A stretch of DNA of 64,000 bases from CAMLIZ01 sp036231905. Its GTDB lineage: Bacteria; Pseudomonadota; Gammaproteobacteria; Burkholderiales; Burkholderiaceae_C. The notes under the pieces were generated by a model, which saw nothing but the letters and a program-made list of their open reading frames with translations, did no database searches and was not told where the DNA came from. Location: assembly GCF_036231905.1 (NCBI RefSeq), contig NZ_JAZARE010000006.1, forward strand, positions 186,001 to 250,000. Direction: 5' to 3'. Made by a program: the position numbers and the translations under genes. Of the stretch, positions 16,026 through 24,402 are shown piece after piece (the first letter of the stretch is position 1; the number at the start of each line of letters is the position of its first letter).

Positions 16026-17572
16026 ACTGGTCGGTGGCCACCGCCCTGGCAGGCAAGCGGGTGCTGATCACCGGCACCACTGGTTTCATCGGCAAGGTGG
16101 TGCTGGAAAAGCTGGTGCGTGACGTGCCCGGCATTGCGCGCATGGTGCTCGTGCTGCGCGGCAGCCGGCAGCACGCTGACGCGCTGCAACGCTTGCGCGC
16201 CGAGGTGCTGTCCTCCAGCGTGTTCGATCACCTGCGTTGCACAGCCGCCGCGCGACTGCAGCGCTTCGTGGACGAACAGCTGCAGGTGGTGGACGGCTCG
16301 CTCACCGAGCCGCAACTGGGCCTGGAGGCCGAGGCCTTCGCGCGGCTGGCCAGCGAGGTCGATGTCATCGTGAACATCGCCGCCAGCGTGAACTTCCGCG
16401 AGGCGCTGGACCAGGCGCTCGCGATCAATACCTTCAGCGTGCGGCACCTGGCGGAGCTGGCCCGCGCGGCGGGCGGCATTCCGCTGGTGCAGGTCTCCAC
16501 CTGCTATGTCAACGGCCATCGGCGCGGCCTGATCGCGGAGACGCTGGCGCCCGGAGTTCGCACCCGCCTGGCCGCACAGCCCGATGGCAGCTCCGATGTG
16601 CAGGGGCTGCTCGCGCAGTTGCAGCAGCAGGTCGCGCAGCTGAAGCAGCGTGTACCGGCCGGCCCCGCACAGGAGCGCGCGCTCGTGGACCTGGGCATCC
16701 GCCAGGCCAGGCGCCTGGGCTGGAACGACACCTACACCTTCACCAAGTGGCTGGGCGAACAGGTGGCCCGCCACGAGATGCGGGGCGGCACGCTGAGCAT
16801 CGTGCGCCCGGCCATCGTGGAAAGCGCCTGCCACGAGCCGCAGCCCGGCTGGATCGAAGGCATGAAGGTGGGCGACGCGATCGTGCTCGCGTATGCGCGC
16901 GGCAAGACGCGCCTCTTTCCGGCGCGCCCGGCCGGCGTGGCCGACATCATCCCGGTGGATTTGGTGGCCAACAGCATCGTGCTCGCCACCGCGGAGGCGC
17001 TGCAGCACCCGGGCGCCTGCCGCATCTACCAGGCCGCCAGCGGTGCACGCAATCCGGTGCGGGTGGGCGAGTACGTGCGCCTGTGCCAGACCGAGATGCG
17101 CAGCAACGCGGCCGCATATCCGCGCCTGATCCGCCGCCCGCTGGACAAGCCGTTTCGCACCGTGCCACGCCCGCTGTTCCTCGCCGGCCTGGGCATTGCC
17201 GTGGCATTCGCGGGCTTGGCGCATCGCGTGGCGCGCGCGTTCGGCCTGCCGGCGCAACGGCTGGCCTTCTACGATGCGATCAACACCACGCGCGAACTGG
17301 CCACGGTGTTCTCCTTCTACACCTCGCCGCGTTACGTGTTCGACAACCGGGAACTGCTGGCGCTGGCGCAGCGTTTCGAGCCAGCGGACCGGCAGCGCTT
17401 TGAAGTGGATCCGCTGTGTTTCGACTGGGCCCATTACGTGGCCCGCATCCACCTGCCCGGGCTGGAGCGCTATGCGGTGAAGTCCGCGCCGACGGAGGGC
17501 GCGCGGGCTGCGCCCGAAGCCGCAGCGGCATTGCCTGGTGCGACGGCGCAGCTGCCCGGCAGCGCCAGCTGA
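16022..17572 (+). CDS. Alcohol-forming fatty acyl-CoA reductase
   Basis: A protein of 516 aa. The N-terminal Rossmann domain has GTTGFIG at 18-24 for NAD(P)H and the short-chain-dehydrogenase pair Y238-K242 (YTFTK), with Ser159 in VSTCYVNG. Together with NIAASVNF this marks the male-sterility (NAD_binding_4) family. The C-terminal ~150 residues match the sterile domain (TTRELATVFSFYTSPRYVFDN). The family reduces long-chain acyl-CoA to fatty alcohol; its length is close to the ~513-aa Marinobacter enzyme. It is the last gene of the operon and overlaps the lipoprotein gene by ATGA. With WS/DGAT it completes acyl-CoA to wax ester. The long open frame upstream of 16022 is a shadow. Confidence 0.9.
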   Translation: MNWSVATALAGKRVLITGTTGFIGKVVLEKLVRDVPGIARMVLVLRGSRQHADALQRLRAEVLSSSVFDHLRCTAAARLQRFVDEQLQVVDGSLTEPQLGLEAEAFARLASEVDVIVNIAASVNFREALDQALAINTFSVRHLAELARAAGGIPLVQVSTCYVNGHRRGLIAETLAPGVRTRLAAQPDGSSDVQGLLAQLQQQVAQLKQRVPAGPAQERALVDLGIRQARRLGWNDTYTFTKWLGEQVARHEMRGGTLSIVRPAIVESACHEPQPGWIEGMKVGDAIVLAYARGKTRLFPARPAGVADIIPVDLVANSIVLATAEALQHPGACRIYQAASGARNPVRVGEYVRLCQTEMRSNAAAYPRLIRRPLDKPFRTVPRPLFLAGLGIAVAFAGLAHRVARAFGLPAQRLAFYDAINTTRELATVFSFYTSPRYVFDNRELLALAQRFEPADRQRFEVDPLCFDWAHYVARIHLPGLERYAVKSAPTEGARAAPEAAAALPGATAQLPGSAS

Positions 17573-17588
17573 GGCGCTGCAAGCGCAG

Positions 17589-18590
17589 TCAGGACATCTG
17601 GCGCAGCTCTTTCGGCGACTGGCCGAACCAGCGCTTGCAGGCACGATAGAAGTTGCTCGGGTCGGCAAAGCCCAGCTCGAAGCTCATCTCCTTGGGCGAC
17701 AAGCGCCCGGCCGACAGGAACTGCTGAGCCAGCTCGCGCCGGGTGGCGTCCACCAGCTCCTGGAAGTGCGTGCCTTCTTCAGACAGGCGCCGCTGCAATG
17801 TGCGTTCGCTCATGCGCAGGGCCGAGGCCACTTCGTCGCGGCGCGGGTCGCCCTTGGGCAGCAGCTCCACCAGCACCTTCTTCACACGCACCCGCAGCTG
17901 GCCGCGCCGCGTCTGCTCCAGGTCGGCCGCGAGCCGGCCGCACCAGTCGGCCACCAGCGGGTTGGCTGTGGGCAGCGGCACATCCAGGTCGGCCGGGTCG
18001 AAGTCCATGGCGCAGATGGGCTGCTCAAAGCGCACCGGCGAGCGGAACGCCTCGAGATACGGCCCCGGGTCGCCGGGCGCCGCCAGGGGATGGAAGATCA
18101 CGCGTGGCGCCACCGGGCGGCCAATCATCCATTCGATCAGCCGCAGCACCAGGCCGGCCACGAAGTCGTAGCGCTGCGGCGGCACTGGCCGCTCGCCCGG
18201 TGACAGGTGCAGCACCAGGCGCACACGATCGGGCAAGGCGTCCACCCGGGCCGTGGCGGTGGGCAGCACGAAGCCCACGTACTGGCACAGGCGCTCCAGC
18301 GCCTGCAGCATGGTGGGGCAGGCCAGGATCAGGTGCGCAATCAGCCCCAGCGAGCCGAGCGGCTGCTTGGGCGCGGTCTTGATGCCGACATAGGGGTCGC
18401 CAGTGGCCTGCACCGCGAGCTCCCATAACAGGCTGAGCTTGTCGGACAGCAGGGCCGGCTCCAGCAGATGGCTGGAGCCCACGTCCAGGCCGGCTTGGCG
18501 GAACAGGGCTTCCGCGTCCAGGCCATGCTGTTTCCACGCATCGCTCAGGCCACGCAGCCAGGCGTCTTGCGCACAACGCTCGTCGATCAC
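17589..18590 (-). CDS. AraC-family transcriptional regulator (right flank, paralog of 4148-5146)
   Basis: A protein of 333 aa with the same two-domain design as the left-flank regulator: a ligand-binding domain with PLGSLGLIAHLILA and ERPVPPQRYDFV, then the helix-turn-helix pair (VASALRMSERTLQRRL and FELGFADPSNFYRACKRWFG). The GTG at 18590 is chosen because CGGAGG ends 5 nt upstream and the length matches the paralog; the frame itself stays open to 18848. It is convergent with the wax-ester operon, ending 16 nt after the reductase gene. A regulatory link to that operon is inferred. Confidence 0.88.
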   Translation of the reverse strand: MIDERCAQDAWLRGLSDAWKQHGLDAEALFRQAGLDVGSSHLLEPALLSDKLSLLWELAVQATGDPYVGIKTAPKQPLGSLGLIAHLILACPTMLQALERLCQYVGFVLPTATARVDALPDRVRLVLHLSPGERPVPPQRYDFVAGLVLRLIEWMIGRPVAPRVIFHPLAAPGDPGPYLEAFRSPVRFEQPICAMDFDPADLDVPLPTANPLVADWCGRLAADLEQTRRGQLRVRVKKVLVELLPKGDPRRDEVASALRMSERTLQRRLSEEGTHFQELVDATRRELAQQFLSAGRLSPKEMSFELGFADPSNFYRACKRWFGQSPKELRQMS

Positions 18591-18742
18591 ATCAACCTCC
18601 GTCGAATGATGAGCGACAACCGATGTGAGGGCTTCTGCGGGCCCTCTGCAGCGACGTCTTCCCGCGGCCGGGAATGTAGCCCGCTGCGAATGCGCTGTCA
18701 GTGGCGGTGAACCCGTAGCGCAAATCGGGGGCAAAAAGGAAA

Positions 18743-18766
18743 AAGGGCCGGTAAAAACCGGCCCTT
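18743..18766 (-). terminator. Terminator of the ribosomal superoperon (after rplQ)
   Basis: A perfect 10-bp stem AAGGGCCGGT/ACCGGCCCTT closes a 4-nt loop. On the minus strand it runs into TTTCC, with a T-rich end overlapping the stem. It lies 20 nt past the rplQ stop. Confidence 0.88.
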
Positions 18767-18786
18767 GATCTGCGGAGCGTGAGCGC

Positions 18787-19182
18787 TTATTCGGCGCCGC
18801 CTTCGGTGGCGGCCTCGGCCACTTCCGGGCGGTCGACGAGCTCGACAAAAGCCATGGGCGCGTTGTCGCCGACGCGGAAACCCATCTTCAGGATGCGGGT
18901 GTAGCCGCCCGGACGGGCCTGGTAGCGCGGGCCCAGTTCGCTGAACAGCTTGGTGACCACATCGCGGTCGCGCAGGCGGTCGAATGCCAGGCGGCGGTTG
19001 GCCAGCGTGGGCTCCTTGGCCAGGGTGATCAGCGGCTCGACGACGCGGCGCAGTTCCTTGGCCTTGGGCACGGTGGTCTTGATCGCTTCGTGCTGCAGCA
19101 GCGACACGCACATGTTGCGCAGCATCGCGAGGCGGTGCGAGCTGGTGCGGTTCAGTTTGCGGAGTCCTTGACGGTGACGCAT
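18787..19182 (-). CDS. rplQ: 50S ribosomal protein bL17
   Basis: A protein of 131 aa starting MRHRQGLRKLNRTSSHR, the bL17 hallmark, with RNMCVSLLQHEAIKTTVPKAKELR further on. It binds 23S rRNA near the exit tunnel. It is the last gene of the alpha operon, 91 nt after rpoA, and has the terminator directly behind it. The C-terminal tail beyond about 118 (VAEAATEGGAE) is acidic and variable. Confidence 0.97.
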   Translation of the reverse strand: MRHRQGLRKLNRTSSHRLAMLRNMCVSLLQHEAIKTTVPKAKELRRVVEPLITLAKEPTLANRRLAFDRLRDRDVVTKLFSELGPRYQARPGGYTRILKMGFRVGDNAPMAFVELVDRPEVAEAATEGGAE

Positions 19183-19273
19183 GGTGCTTGTTCCTTTCGT
19201 TTGTAGATACCGGCAGCCGTATCAGGTACTGCCGGGTGCACCGGGTTGCCTAGACAACCCTCGTTCTTTCAAC

Positions 19274-20260
19274 TTAACGCTTGTCCAGACCCTGGGGCGG
19301 CCAGTTCTCGAGGCGGGCGCCCAGCGTGAGGCCACGCGAGGCCAGCACTTCCTTGATCTCGTTGAGCGACTTGCGGCCCAGGTTCGGGGTCTTGAGCAGC
19401 TCGGTCTCGGTGCGCTGGATCAGGTCGCCGATGTAGTAGATGTTTTCGGCCTTCAGGCAGTTGGCCGAACGCACGGTGAGCTCCAGCTCGTCCACCGGAC
19501 GCAGCAGGATGGGGTCGAACTGGGCGCTGCGCTGTGCAGGCTGGTCGAAGGCGGCGATCTCGCTGCCTTCCAGCTGGGCGAACACCGCCAGCTGCTCGAC
19601 CAGGATCTTGGCCGAGGCGCGGATCGCTTCTTCCGGGCTGATCGCACCGTTGGTCACGATCTCCATCACCAGCTTGTCCAGGTCGGTGCGCTGCTCCACA
19701 CGGGCGCTTTCCACCGTGTAGCTCACGCGGCTGACCGGCGAGAACGAGGCGTCCAGCACGATGCGCCCGATGCTCTTGGTGGGCTCGTCGCCATAGCGGC
19801 GCAGGTTGCCCGGCACATAGCCGCGGCCTTTTTCCACCTTGATCTGCATGTCCAGCTTGCCGCCTTGGGCCAGGTGGGCGATCACGTGGTCGGGGTTGAT
19901 GATTTCCACGTCGTGCGGCGTCTGGATGTCGCCGGCGGTGACCGGGCCTTCACCTTCCTTGCGCAGCACCAGCGTCACTTCGTCGCGGTTGTGCAGGCGG
20001 AAGACCACGCCCTTCAGGTTCAGCATGATGTGGACCACATCTTCCTGAACGCCGTCGACCGTGGAGTACTCGTGCAGCACCCCCGCGATCGTGACTTCCG
20101 TCGGCGCGTAACCCACCATCGACGACAGCAGCACGCGCCGCAGCGCGTTGCCCAGCGTGTGGCCGTAGCCGCGCTCGAACGGCTCGAGCGTCACCTTGGC
20201 ACGGTGGCCGCCCAGCGGCTCCACATTGATGGCTTTGGGTTTCAGCAGATTGGTTTGCAT
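19274..20260 (-). CDS. rpoA: RNA polymerase alpha subunit
   Basis: A protein of 328 aa, the standard length. The N-terminal domain (to about 235) carries the assembly region (GHRAKVTLEPFERGYGHTLGNALRR). After a linker, the C-terminal domain with LELTVRSANCLKAENIYYIG and NLGRKSLNEIKEVL contacts UP elements and activators. It lies between rpsD and rplQ, as in other proteobacteria, with a 154-nt gap to rpsD containing a hairpin. Confidence 0.98.
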   Translation of the reverse strand: MQTNLLKPKAINVEPLGGHRAKVTLEPFERGYGHTLGNALRRVLLSSMVGYAPTEVTIAGVLHEYSTVDGVQEDVVHIMLNLKGVVFRLHNRDEVTLVLRKEGEGPVTAGDIQTPHDVEIINPDHVIAHLAQGGKLDMQIKVEKGRGYVPGNLRRYGDEPTKSIGRIVLDASFSPVSRVSYTVESARVEQRTDLDKLVMEIVTNGAISPEEAIRASAKILVEQLAVFAQLEGSEIAAFDQPAQRSAQFDPILLRPVDELELTVRSANCLKAENIYYIGDLIQRTETELLKTPNLGRKSLNEIKEVLASRGLTLGARLENWPPQGLDKR

Positions 20261-20374
20261 TGAGTCTTGTTCCTGTCAATACCCTCGGCTCGTTACACCG
20301 ATAAGGCTGATGGACGCGCCGGGCTTGAAGCGGATCGCCGCTGCGCCCGGCATGCAGCGGCAAAGAGATGAAAC

Positions 20375-20402
20375 GCCCGCGCGCCACGACGGCGGCGCGG
20401 GC
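20375..20402 (-). terminator. Hairpin between rpsD and rpoA (possible attenuator)
   Basis: An 8-bp stem GCCCGCGC/GCGCGGGC with a 12-nt loop lies 13 nt after the rpsD stop. The minus strand continues GTTTCATCTCTTTG, so the T tract is weak. It may set the ratio of alpha subunit to ribosomal proteins. Confidence 0.45.
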
Positions 20403-20414
20403 ACCCGCGCCGGA

Positions 20415-21038
20415 TCAGCGCGAGTAGAGTTCCACGATCAGCGATTCGTTGATCTCGGCGCCGAACTCGTCGCGGTCCGGCACCTTCTTGAACGTGCCTT
20501 CGAGCTTGGCGGCGTCCACCTGCACCCAGGCCGGCATGCCGATCGACTCGGCCAGCTTCACGGCTTCAGTCACGCGCAGCTGCTTCTTGGCCTTTTCACG
20601 CACGGCGACCACGTCGCCCGGCTTGACCATGTAGGAAGCGATGTTCACCACTTCACCGTTCACCGTGATGCCCTTGTGCGACACCAGCTGGCGCGCTTCG
20701 GCGCGGGTGGAGCCGAAGCCCATGCGGTACACCACGTTGTCCAGGCGCGACTCGAGCAGTGCCAGCAGCGTGGCGCCGGTGTTGCCCTTGCGGCGCTCGG
20801 CTTCGGCGAAGTAGCGGCGGAACTGGCGCTCCAGCACGCCGTACATGCGCTTGACCTTCTGCTTTTCACGCAGCTGCAGGCCGAAGTCGCTGGTGCGCGA
20901 GCCGGAGGTGCGGCCATGCTGGCCGGGCTTGCTGTCGAACTTGGCCTTGTCGCTGATGGCGCGGCGGGCGCTCTTCAGGTAGAGGTCGGTGCCTTCACGG
21001 CGGGAAAGTTTGGCCTTGGGGCCGAGATAACGTGCCAC
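20415..21038 (-). CDS. rpsD: 30S ribosomal protein uS4
   Basis: A protein of 207 aa starting MARYLGPKAKLSRREGTDL. It contains the S4 RNA-binding domain (LDNVVYRMGFGSTRAEARQLVSHKGITVNG). No zinc-binding Cys cluster is present at the N terminus, so it is the zinc-free form. uS4 starts 30S assembly on 16S rRNA and often represses its own operon. It is separated from rpsK by 184 nt that holds a hairpin and a -10-like site. Confidence 0.98.
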   Translation of the reverse strand: MARYLGPKAKLSRREGTDLYLKSARRAISDKAKFDSKPGQHGRTSGSRTSDFGLQLREKQKVKRMYGVLERQFRRYFAEAERRKGNTGATLLALLESRLDNVVYRMGFGSTRAEARQLVSHKGITVNGEVVNIASYMVKPGDVVAVREKAKKQLRVTEAVKLAESIGMPAWVQVDAAKLEGTFKKVPDRDEFGAEINESLIVELYSR

Positions 21039-21181
21039 TTGATGTGTCCTTGTTCAATCTGACGCGACGTGTGTTTCGCGCGAGCCTGGCGGATGTTGTT
21101 CGGAACGACGCTCAGGCGGTGGGCTTCAACGGAGTCGCCGGCGATGGTGCCTTGCAGCACCCGCCGGCGATCGAACTCTCA

Positions 21182-21207
21182 ATTGTAAAACAAGCGCCAA
21201 AGGCGCT
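21182..21207 (-). promoter_or_regulatory. Hairpin plus -10-like site between rpsK and rpsD
   Basis: Just after rpsK the minus strand has AGCGCC-TTT-GGCGCT (21207 to 21193) followed by TGTTTTACAATT. The hairpin plus TGTTTT looks like a short terminator. TACAAT (21187 to 21182) matches a -10 element at 5 of 6, without a good -35. This may be an internal stop and restart before rpsD-rpoA-rplQ. Confidence 0.4.
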
Positions 21208-21222
21208 GTCGGCCGCAAGGCC

Positions 21223-21627
21223 TTAGATGCGACGACGCTTCTGCGGGCGGCAGCCGTTGTGCGGCACCGGCGTCACGTCGGAGATCGAGTTGATGCGGAT
21301 GCCCAGCGAAGCCAGGGCGCGCACCGAGGACTCGCGGCCGGGGCCCGGGCCCTTGATCCGCACGTCCAGGTTCTTGATGCCTTGTTCCTGCGCCGCACGG
21401 CCGGCCACTTCGGCCGCGACCTGGGCCGCGAACGGGGTCGACTTGCGCGAGCCCTTGAAGCCCTGGCCACCGCTCGATGCCCACGACAGCGCGCCGCCCT
21501 GGCGGTCGGTGATCGTGATGATGGTGTTGTTGAACGACGCGTGCACGTGCGCAATGCCGTCCGCAATGTTCTTGCGGATCTTCTTGCTGACGCGGCGCGC
21601 GGCGGTGTTTTGAGGTGCCTTAGCCAT
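21223..21627 (-). CDS. rpsK: 30S ribosomal protein uS11
   Basis: A protein of 134 aa with the core HVHASFNNTIITITDRQG and the C-terminal signature DVTPVPHNGCRPQKRRRI, where the NG pair can form isoaspartate. It sits on the 30S platform near the mRNA exit. It lies 35 nt downstream of rpsM in the alpha operon. Confidence 0.98.
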   Translation of the reverse strand: MAKAPQNTAARRVSKKIRKNIADGIAHVHASFNNTIITITDRQGGALSWASSGGQGFKGSRKSTPFAAQVAAEVAGRAAQEQGIKNLDVRIKGPGPGRESSVRALASLGIRINSISDVTPVPHNGCRPQKRRRI

Positions 21628-21662
21628 TGGAGCCTTCTTTCAGTTCAGTCTAGCCGCGCGAA

Positions 21663-22028
21663 TCACTTCTTGACCATGGCGCCGGACTTGCGCGGACCCT
21701 TGCGGGTGCGGGCATTGGTGCGGGTGCGCTGGCCGCGCACCGGCAGGCCGCGGCGGTGGCGCAGGCCACGGTAGCAACCGAGGTCCATCAGGCGCTTGAT
21801 GTTGATCGACATCTCGCGACGCAGGTCACCCTCGATCGTCATGCGGCCGACCTCTTCACGGATCTTCTCCAGATCGGTGTCGGTCAGGTCCTTGATCTTC
21901 CGGTCGAACGGAATGCCGCAGCTTTCGCAGATCTTCTGCGCGGTCGTGCGACCGATGCCATAGATCGACGTCAGGCCGATCTCGGCATGCTTGTGCGGCG
22001 GAATATTGATACCAGCAATACGTGCCAT
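21663..22028 (-). CDS. rpsM: 30S ribosomal protein uS13
   Basis: A protein of 121 aa starting MARIAGINIPPHKHAEIGL. It has the helix-two-turn-helix region (SIYGIGRTTAQKICESCGI) and the basic C-terminal tail (RTRTNARTRKGPRKSGA) that contacts P-site tRNA. It forms intersubunit bridges in the 30S head. It is the first gene of the alpha operon, 35 nt after rpmJ. Confidence 0.98.
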   Translation of the reverse strand: MARIAGINIPPHKHAEIGLTSIYGIGRTTAQKICESCGIPFDRKIKDLTDTDLEKIREEVGRMTIEGDLRREMSINIKRLMDLGCYRGLRHRRGLPVRGQRTRTNARTRKGPRKSGAMVKK

Positions 22029-22063
22029 GGGGTGTCCTTCAGTTCGCTTCTAGCGGGTGATCA

Positions 22064-22177
22064 TCAACCCTGGCGCTGCTTGTGGCGCGGGTCAGTGCAG
22101 ATCACGCGCACCACGCCCTTGCGGCGGATGATCTTGCAATTGCGGCACATTTGCTTAACCGATGCCGAAACTTTCAT
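22064..22177 (-). CDS. rpmJ: 50S ribosomal protein bL36
   Basis: A protein of only 37 aa, MKVSASVKQMCRNCKI at the start and ICTDPRHKQRQG at the end. Three Cys and one His (C11, C14, C27, H32) form the zinc ribbon, so this is the zinc-binding type. Its place between infA and rpsM is the normal one. An AAGGAGA-type ribosome-binding site lies 5 nt upstream of the ATG at 22177. Confidence 0.96.
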   Translation of the reverse strand: MKVSASVKQMCRNCKIIRRKGVVRVICTDPRHKQRQG

Positions 22178-22195
22178 GCTCTTCTCCTTATGCGT

Positions 22196-22414
22196 TCACT
22201 TCGCGCGGAACACGATGCGAGCGCGACTCAAATCGTAGGGTGTCAACTCGACGGTAACCTTGTCGCCCGGCAGGATGCGGATGTAGTGCATGCGCATCTT
22301 CCCGGAAATGTGTCCGAGCACCACATGGCCGTTTTCCAGTTTGACCCGGAAGGTGGCGTTGGGCAGATTCTCCAGAATCTCGCCCTGCATCTGGATGGCG
22401 TCGTCCTTCGACAT
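22196..22414 (-). CDS. infA: Translation initiation factor IF-1
   Basis: A protein of 72 aa, a single S1-like OB fold: MSKDDAIQMQGEILENLPNA, then ENGHVVLGHISGKMRMHYIRILPGD. IF-1 blocks the A site of the 30S subunit during initiation. It begins 2 nt after the secY stop and is followed by rpmJ. Confidence 0.97.
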   Translation of the reverse strand: MSKDDAIQMQGEILENLPNATFRVKLENGHVVLGHISGKMRMHYIRILPGDKVTVELTPYDLSRARIVFRAK

Positions 22415-22415
22415 C

Positions 22416-23726
22416 TCAGCTGGCCTTGAAGTTCGCCTTCTTCAACAGCGACTCGTACTGCTGGCTCATCACGTACGACTGCACCTGAGCCCAGAAGTCC
22501 ATGGTCACCACCACGATGATCAACAGCGAGGTGCCGCCGAAGTAGAACGGCACGTTGTACTTCAGCACCAGGAACTCCGGCAGCAGGCACACCGCCGTGA
22601 TGTACGCAGCGCCCGCCAGGGTCAGCCGGGACAGGATCTTGTCGATGTGGCGTGCCGTCTGCTCACCGGGGCGGATGCCCGGGATGAAGGCACCGCTCTT
22701 CTTCAGGTTGTCCGCCGTCTCACGGCTGTTGAACACCAGCGCCGTGTAGAAGAAGCAGAAGAACACGATCATCGCGGCGTACAGCAGCACGTAGATCGGC
22801 TGCCCCGGCGACAGCGCCGAGGAGATGTCCTTCAGCCAGCGCATGCCTTCGCCGGTGGCAAACCAGCCCACGATGGTGGCCGGCAGCAGGATGATCGACG
22901 ACGCGAAGATCGGCGGGATCACGCCCGACATGTTGAGCTTCAGCGGCAGGTGCGACGACTGGCCACCATAGACCTTGTTGCCCACCTGGCGCTTGGCATA
23001 GTTCACCAGGATCTTGCGCTGCCCGCGCTCCACGAACACGACCGCAAAGGTGACAAACACCACCAGCGACACGATGAACAGTGCAGCGATGATGCTCATC
23101 GCCCCGGTGCTCACCAGCTCCAGCAGGCCGCCAATGGCGTTCGGCAGGCCGGCCGCGATGCCACCGAAGATCAGGATCGAGATGCCGTTGCCCAGCCCGC
23201 GCTCGGTGATCTGCTCACCCAACCACATCAGGAACATGGTGCCGGCCACCAGGCTCACGGTCGCCGTCATGCGGAAACCGAAACCGGGGTTCATCACCAG
23301 CCCCTGCTGCCCCTCCAGGGCCAGCGCGATGCTGAGCGCCTGAAAGATCGCCAGGCCGAGCGTGCCGTAACGCGTGTACTGCGTGATCTTGCGGCGGCCC
23401 GATTCGCCTTCCTTCTTCAGCGCTTCCAGGCTCGGCACCACGTAGCTCATGAGCTGCATGATGATCGAGGCCGAGATGTACGGCGTGATGCCCAACGCGA
23501 ACACCGCGAAGCGCGACAGCGCGCCACCGGAGAACATGTTGAACAGGTTCAGGATGCCGCCTTGCTGCCCCTTGAAAAGAGCCGCCAGCTGGTCGGGGTT
23601 GATGCCCGGCACCGGAATGTGCGCGCCGATGCGGTAGACCACGAGCGCCAACAGCAAGAACACAAGCCGGCGACGCAGGTCGCCGAACTTGCCGCTCTTG
23701 GCCAGCTGATTCGCGTTGGTTGCCAC
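22416..23726 (-). CDS. secY: Preprotein translocase channel subunit SecY (GTG start)
   Basis: A protein of 436 aa with ten membrane segments. Visible markers are ATNANQLAKSGKFGDLRRRLVFLL at the N terminus, the plug-region motif VPGINPDQL, and FFCFFYTALVFNSRETADNLKKSGAFIPGIRPG near the cytoplasmic loops. It forms the protein-conducting channel with SecE and SecG. The frame runs upstream into rplO, but the GTG at 23726 lies 22 nt after the rplO stop and gives the family's N terminus. It is the last large gene of the spc group. Confidence 0.97.
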   Translation of the reverse strand: MATNANQLAKSGKFGDLRRRLVFLLLALVVYRIGAHIPVPGINPDQLAALFKGQQGGILNLFNMFSGGALSRFAVFALGITPYISASIIMQLMSYVVPSLEALKKEGESGRRKITQYTRYGTLGLAIFQALSIALALEGQQGLVMNPGFGFRMTATVSLVAGTMFLMWLGEQITERGLGNGISILIFGGIAAGLPNAIGGLLELVSTGAMSIIAALFIVSLVVFVTFAVVFVERGQRKILVNYAKRQVGNKVYGGQSSHLPLKLNMSGVIPPIFASSIILLPATIVGWFATGEGMRWLKDISSALSPGQPIYVLLYAAMIVFFCFFYTALVFNSRETADNLKKSGAFIPGIRPGEQTARHIDKILSRLTLAGAAYITAVCLLPEFLVLKYNVPFYFGGTSLLIIVVVTMDFWAQVQSYVMSQQYESLLKKANFKAS

Positions 23727-23748
23727 GAGTGCGTGTGCCTTCTGCGCC

Positions 23749-24183
23749 TTAAGCGGCGATCGAGCCGCCAGCGGCTTCGATGGCAGCCTTGGCGCCAGCG
23801 GTGGCACCGATGCCCTTGAGCACGACCTTCTTGCTCAGCTCGCCCGACTTGATGACCTTCACCACCTTGGCGATCTCGCCGACCAGGCCGGCTCGCTTCA
23901 GGGTGAGCAGGTCCACCTCGTCGGCGCCCAGCGCCTGCAGGTCGCCCAGGGTGACTTCGGCGTTGAACTTCAGCGAAGCCGACTTGAAGCCGCGCTTGGG
24001 CAGGCGACGCTGCAGCGGCATCTGGCCGCCTTCGAAGCCCACCTTGTGGTAGCCGCCGGCACGGGACTTCTGGCCCTTGTGGCCACGACCGGCCGTCTTG
24101 CCCAGGCCCGAGCCGATGCCGCGGCCGACACGGCGCTTGGCATGCTTGGAGCCGGCACCCGGCTTGATGGTGTTGAGTTCCAT
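23749..24183 (-). CDS. rplO: 50S ribosomal protein uL15
   Basis: A protein of 144 aa. The basic, Gly-rich N-terminal part (PGAGSKHAKRRVGRGIGSG, KTAGRGHKGQKSRAG) reaches into 23S rRNA. A folded C-terminal domain follows. It lies 22 nt downstream of rpmD and just before secY, the conserved spc order. Confidence 0.98.
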   Translation of the reverse strand: MELNTIKPGAGSKHAKRRVGRGIGSGLGKTAGRGHKGQKSRAGGYHKVGFEGGQMPLQRRLPKRGFKSASLKFNAEVTLGDLQALGADEVDLLTLKRAGLVGEIAKVVKVIKSGELSKKVVLKGIGATAGAKAAIEAAGGSIAA

Positions 24184-24205
24184 GTTCTTTCCTTGGGTCA
24201 GGTGC

Positions 24206-24391
24206 TCAAAGCACCTGCACGAGGTAGGCGATCTTGTTGATCATGCCGCGCACTGCCGGCGTGTCCTCGAGTTCGGACACGCTGTTCAGCTTGCGCAGGC
24301 CCAGGCCCTTGACCGTGGCACGGTGGGATTCCTTCGTGCCGATCGGGCTGCGGACCAGCTTGACCTTCACGGTTTTCTTTGCGTCTGCCAT
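24206..24391 (-). CDS. rpmD: 50S ribosomal protein uL30
   Basis: A protein of 61 aa: KTVKVKLVRSPIGTKESHRATVKGLGLRKLNS, then the ferredoxin-like fold end (MINKIAYLVQVL). The length and motif agree with bacterial uL30. It follows rpsE by 11 nt. Confidence 0.97.
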   Translation of the reverse strand: MADAKKTVKVKLVRSPIGTKESHRATVKGLGLRKLNSVSELEDTPAVRGMINKIAYLVQVL

Positions 24392-24402
24392 GGTTGGCCC
24401 CT

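Noticed and set aside
14225..17572. An 1115-codon frame that looks like a fusion to the acyl-CoA reductase
   Set aside because: Only the part from 16022 is protein-like. The first ~600 codons overlap the lipoprotein gene and are Arg/Ala/Gly shadow sequence.
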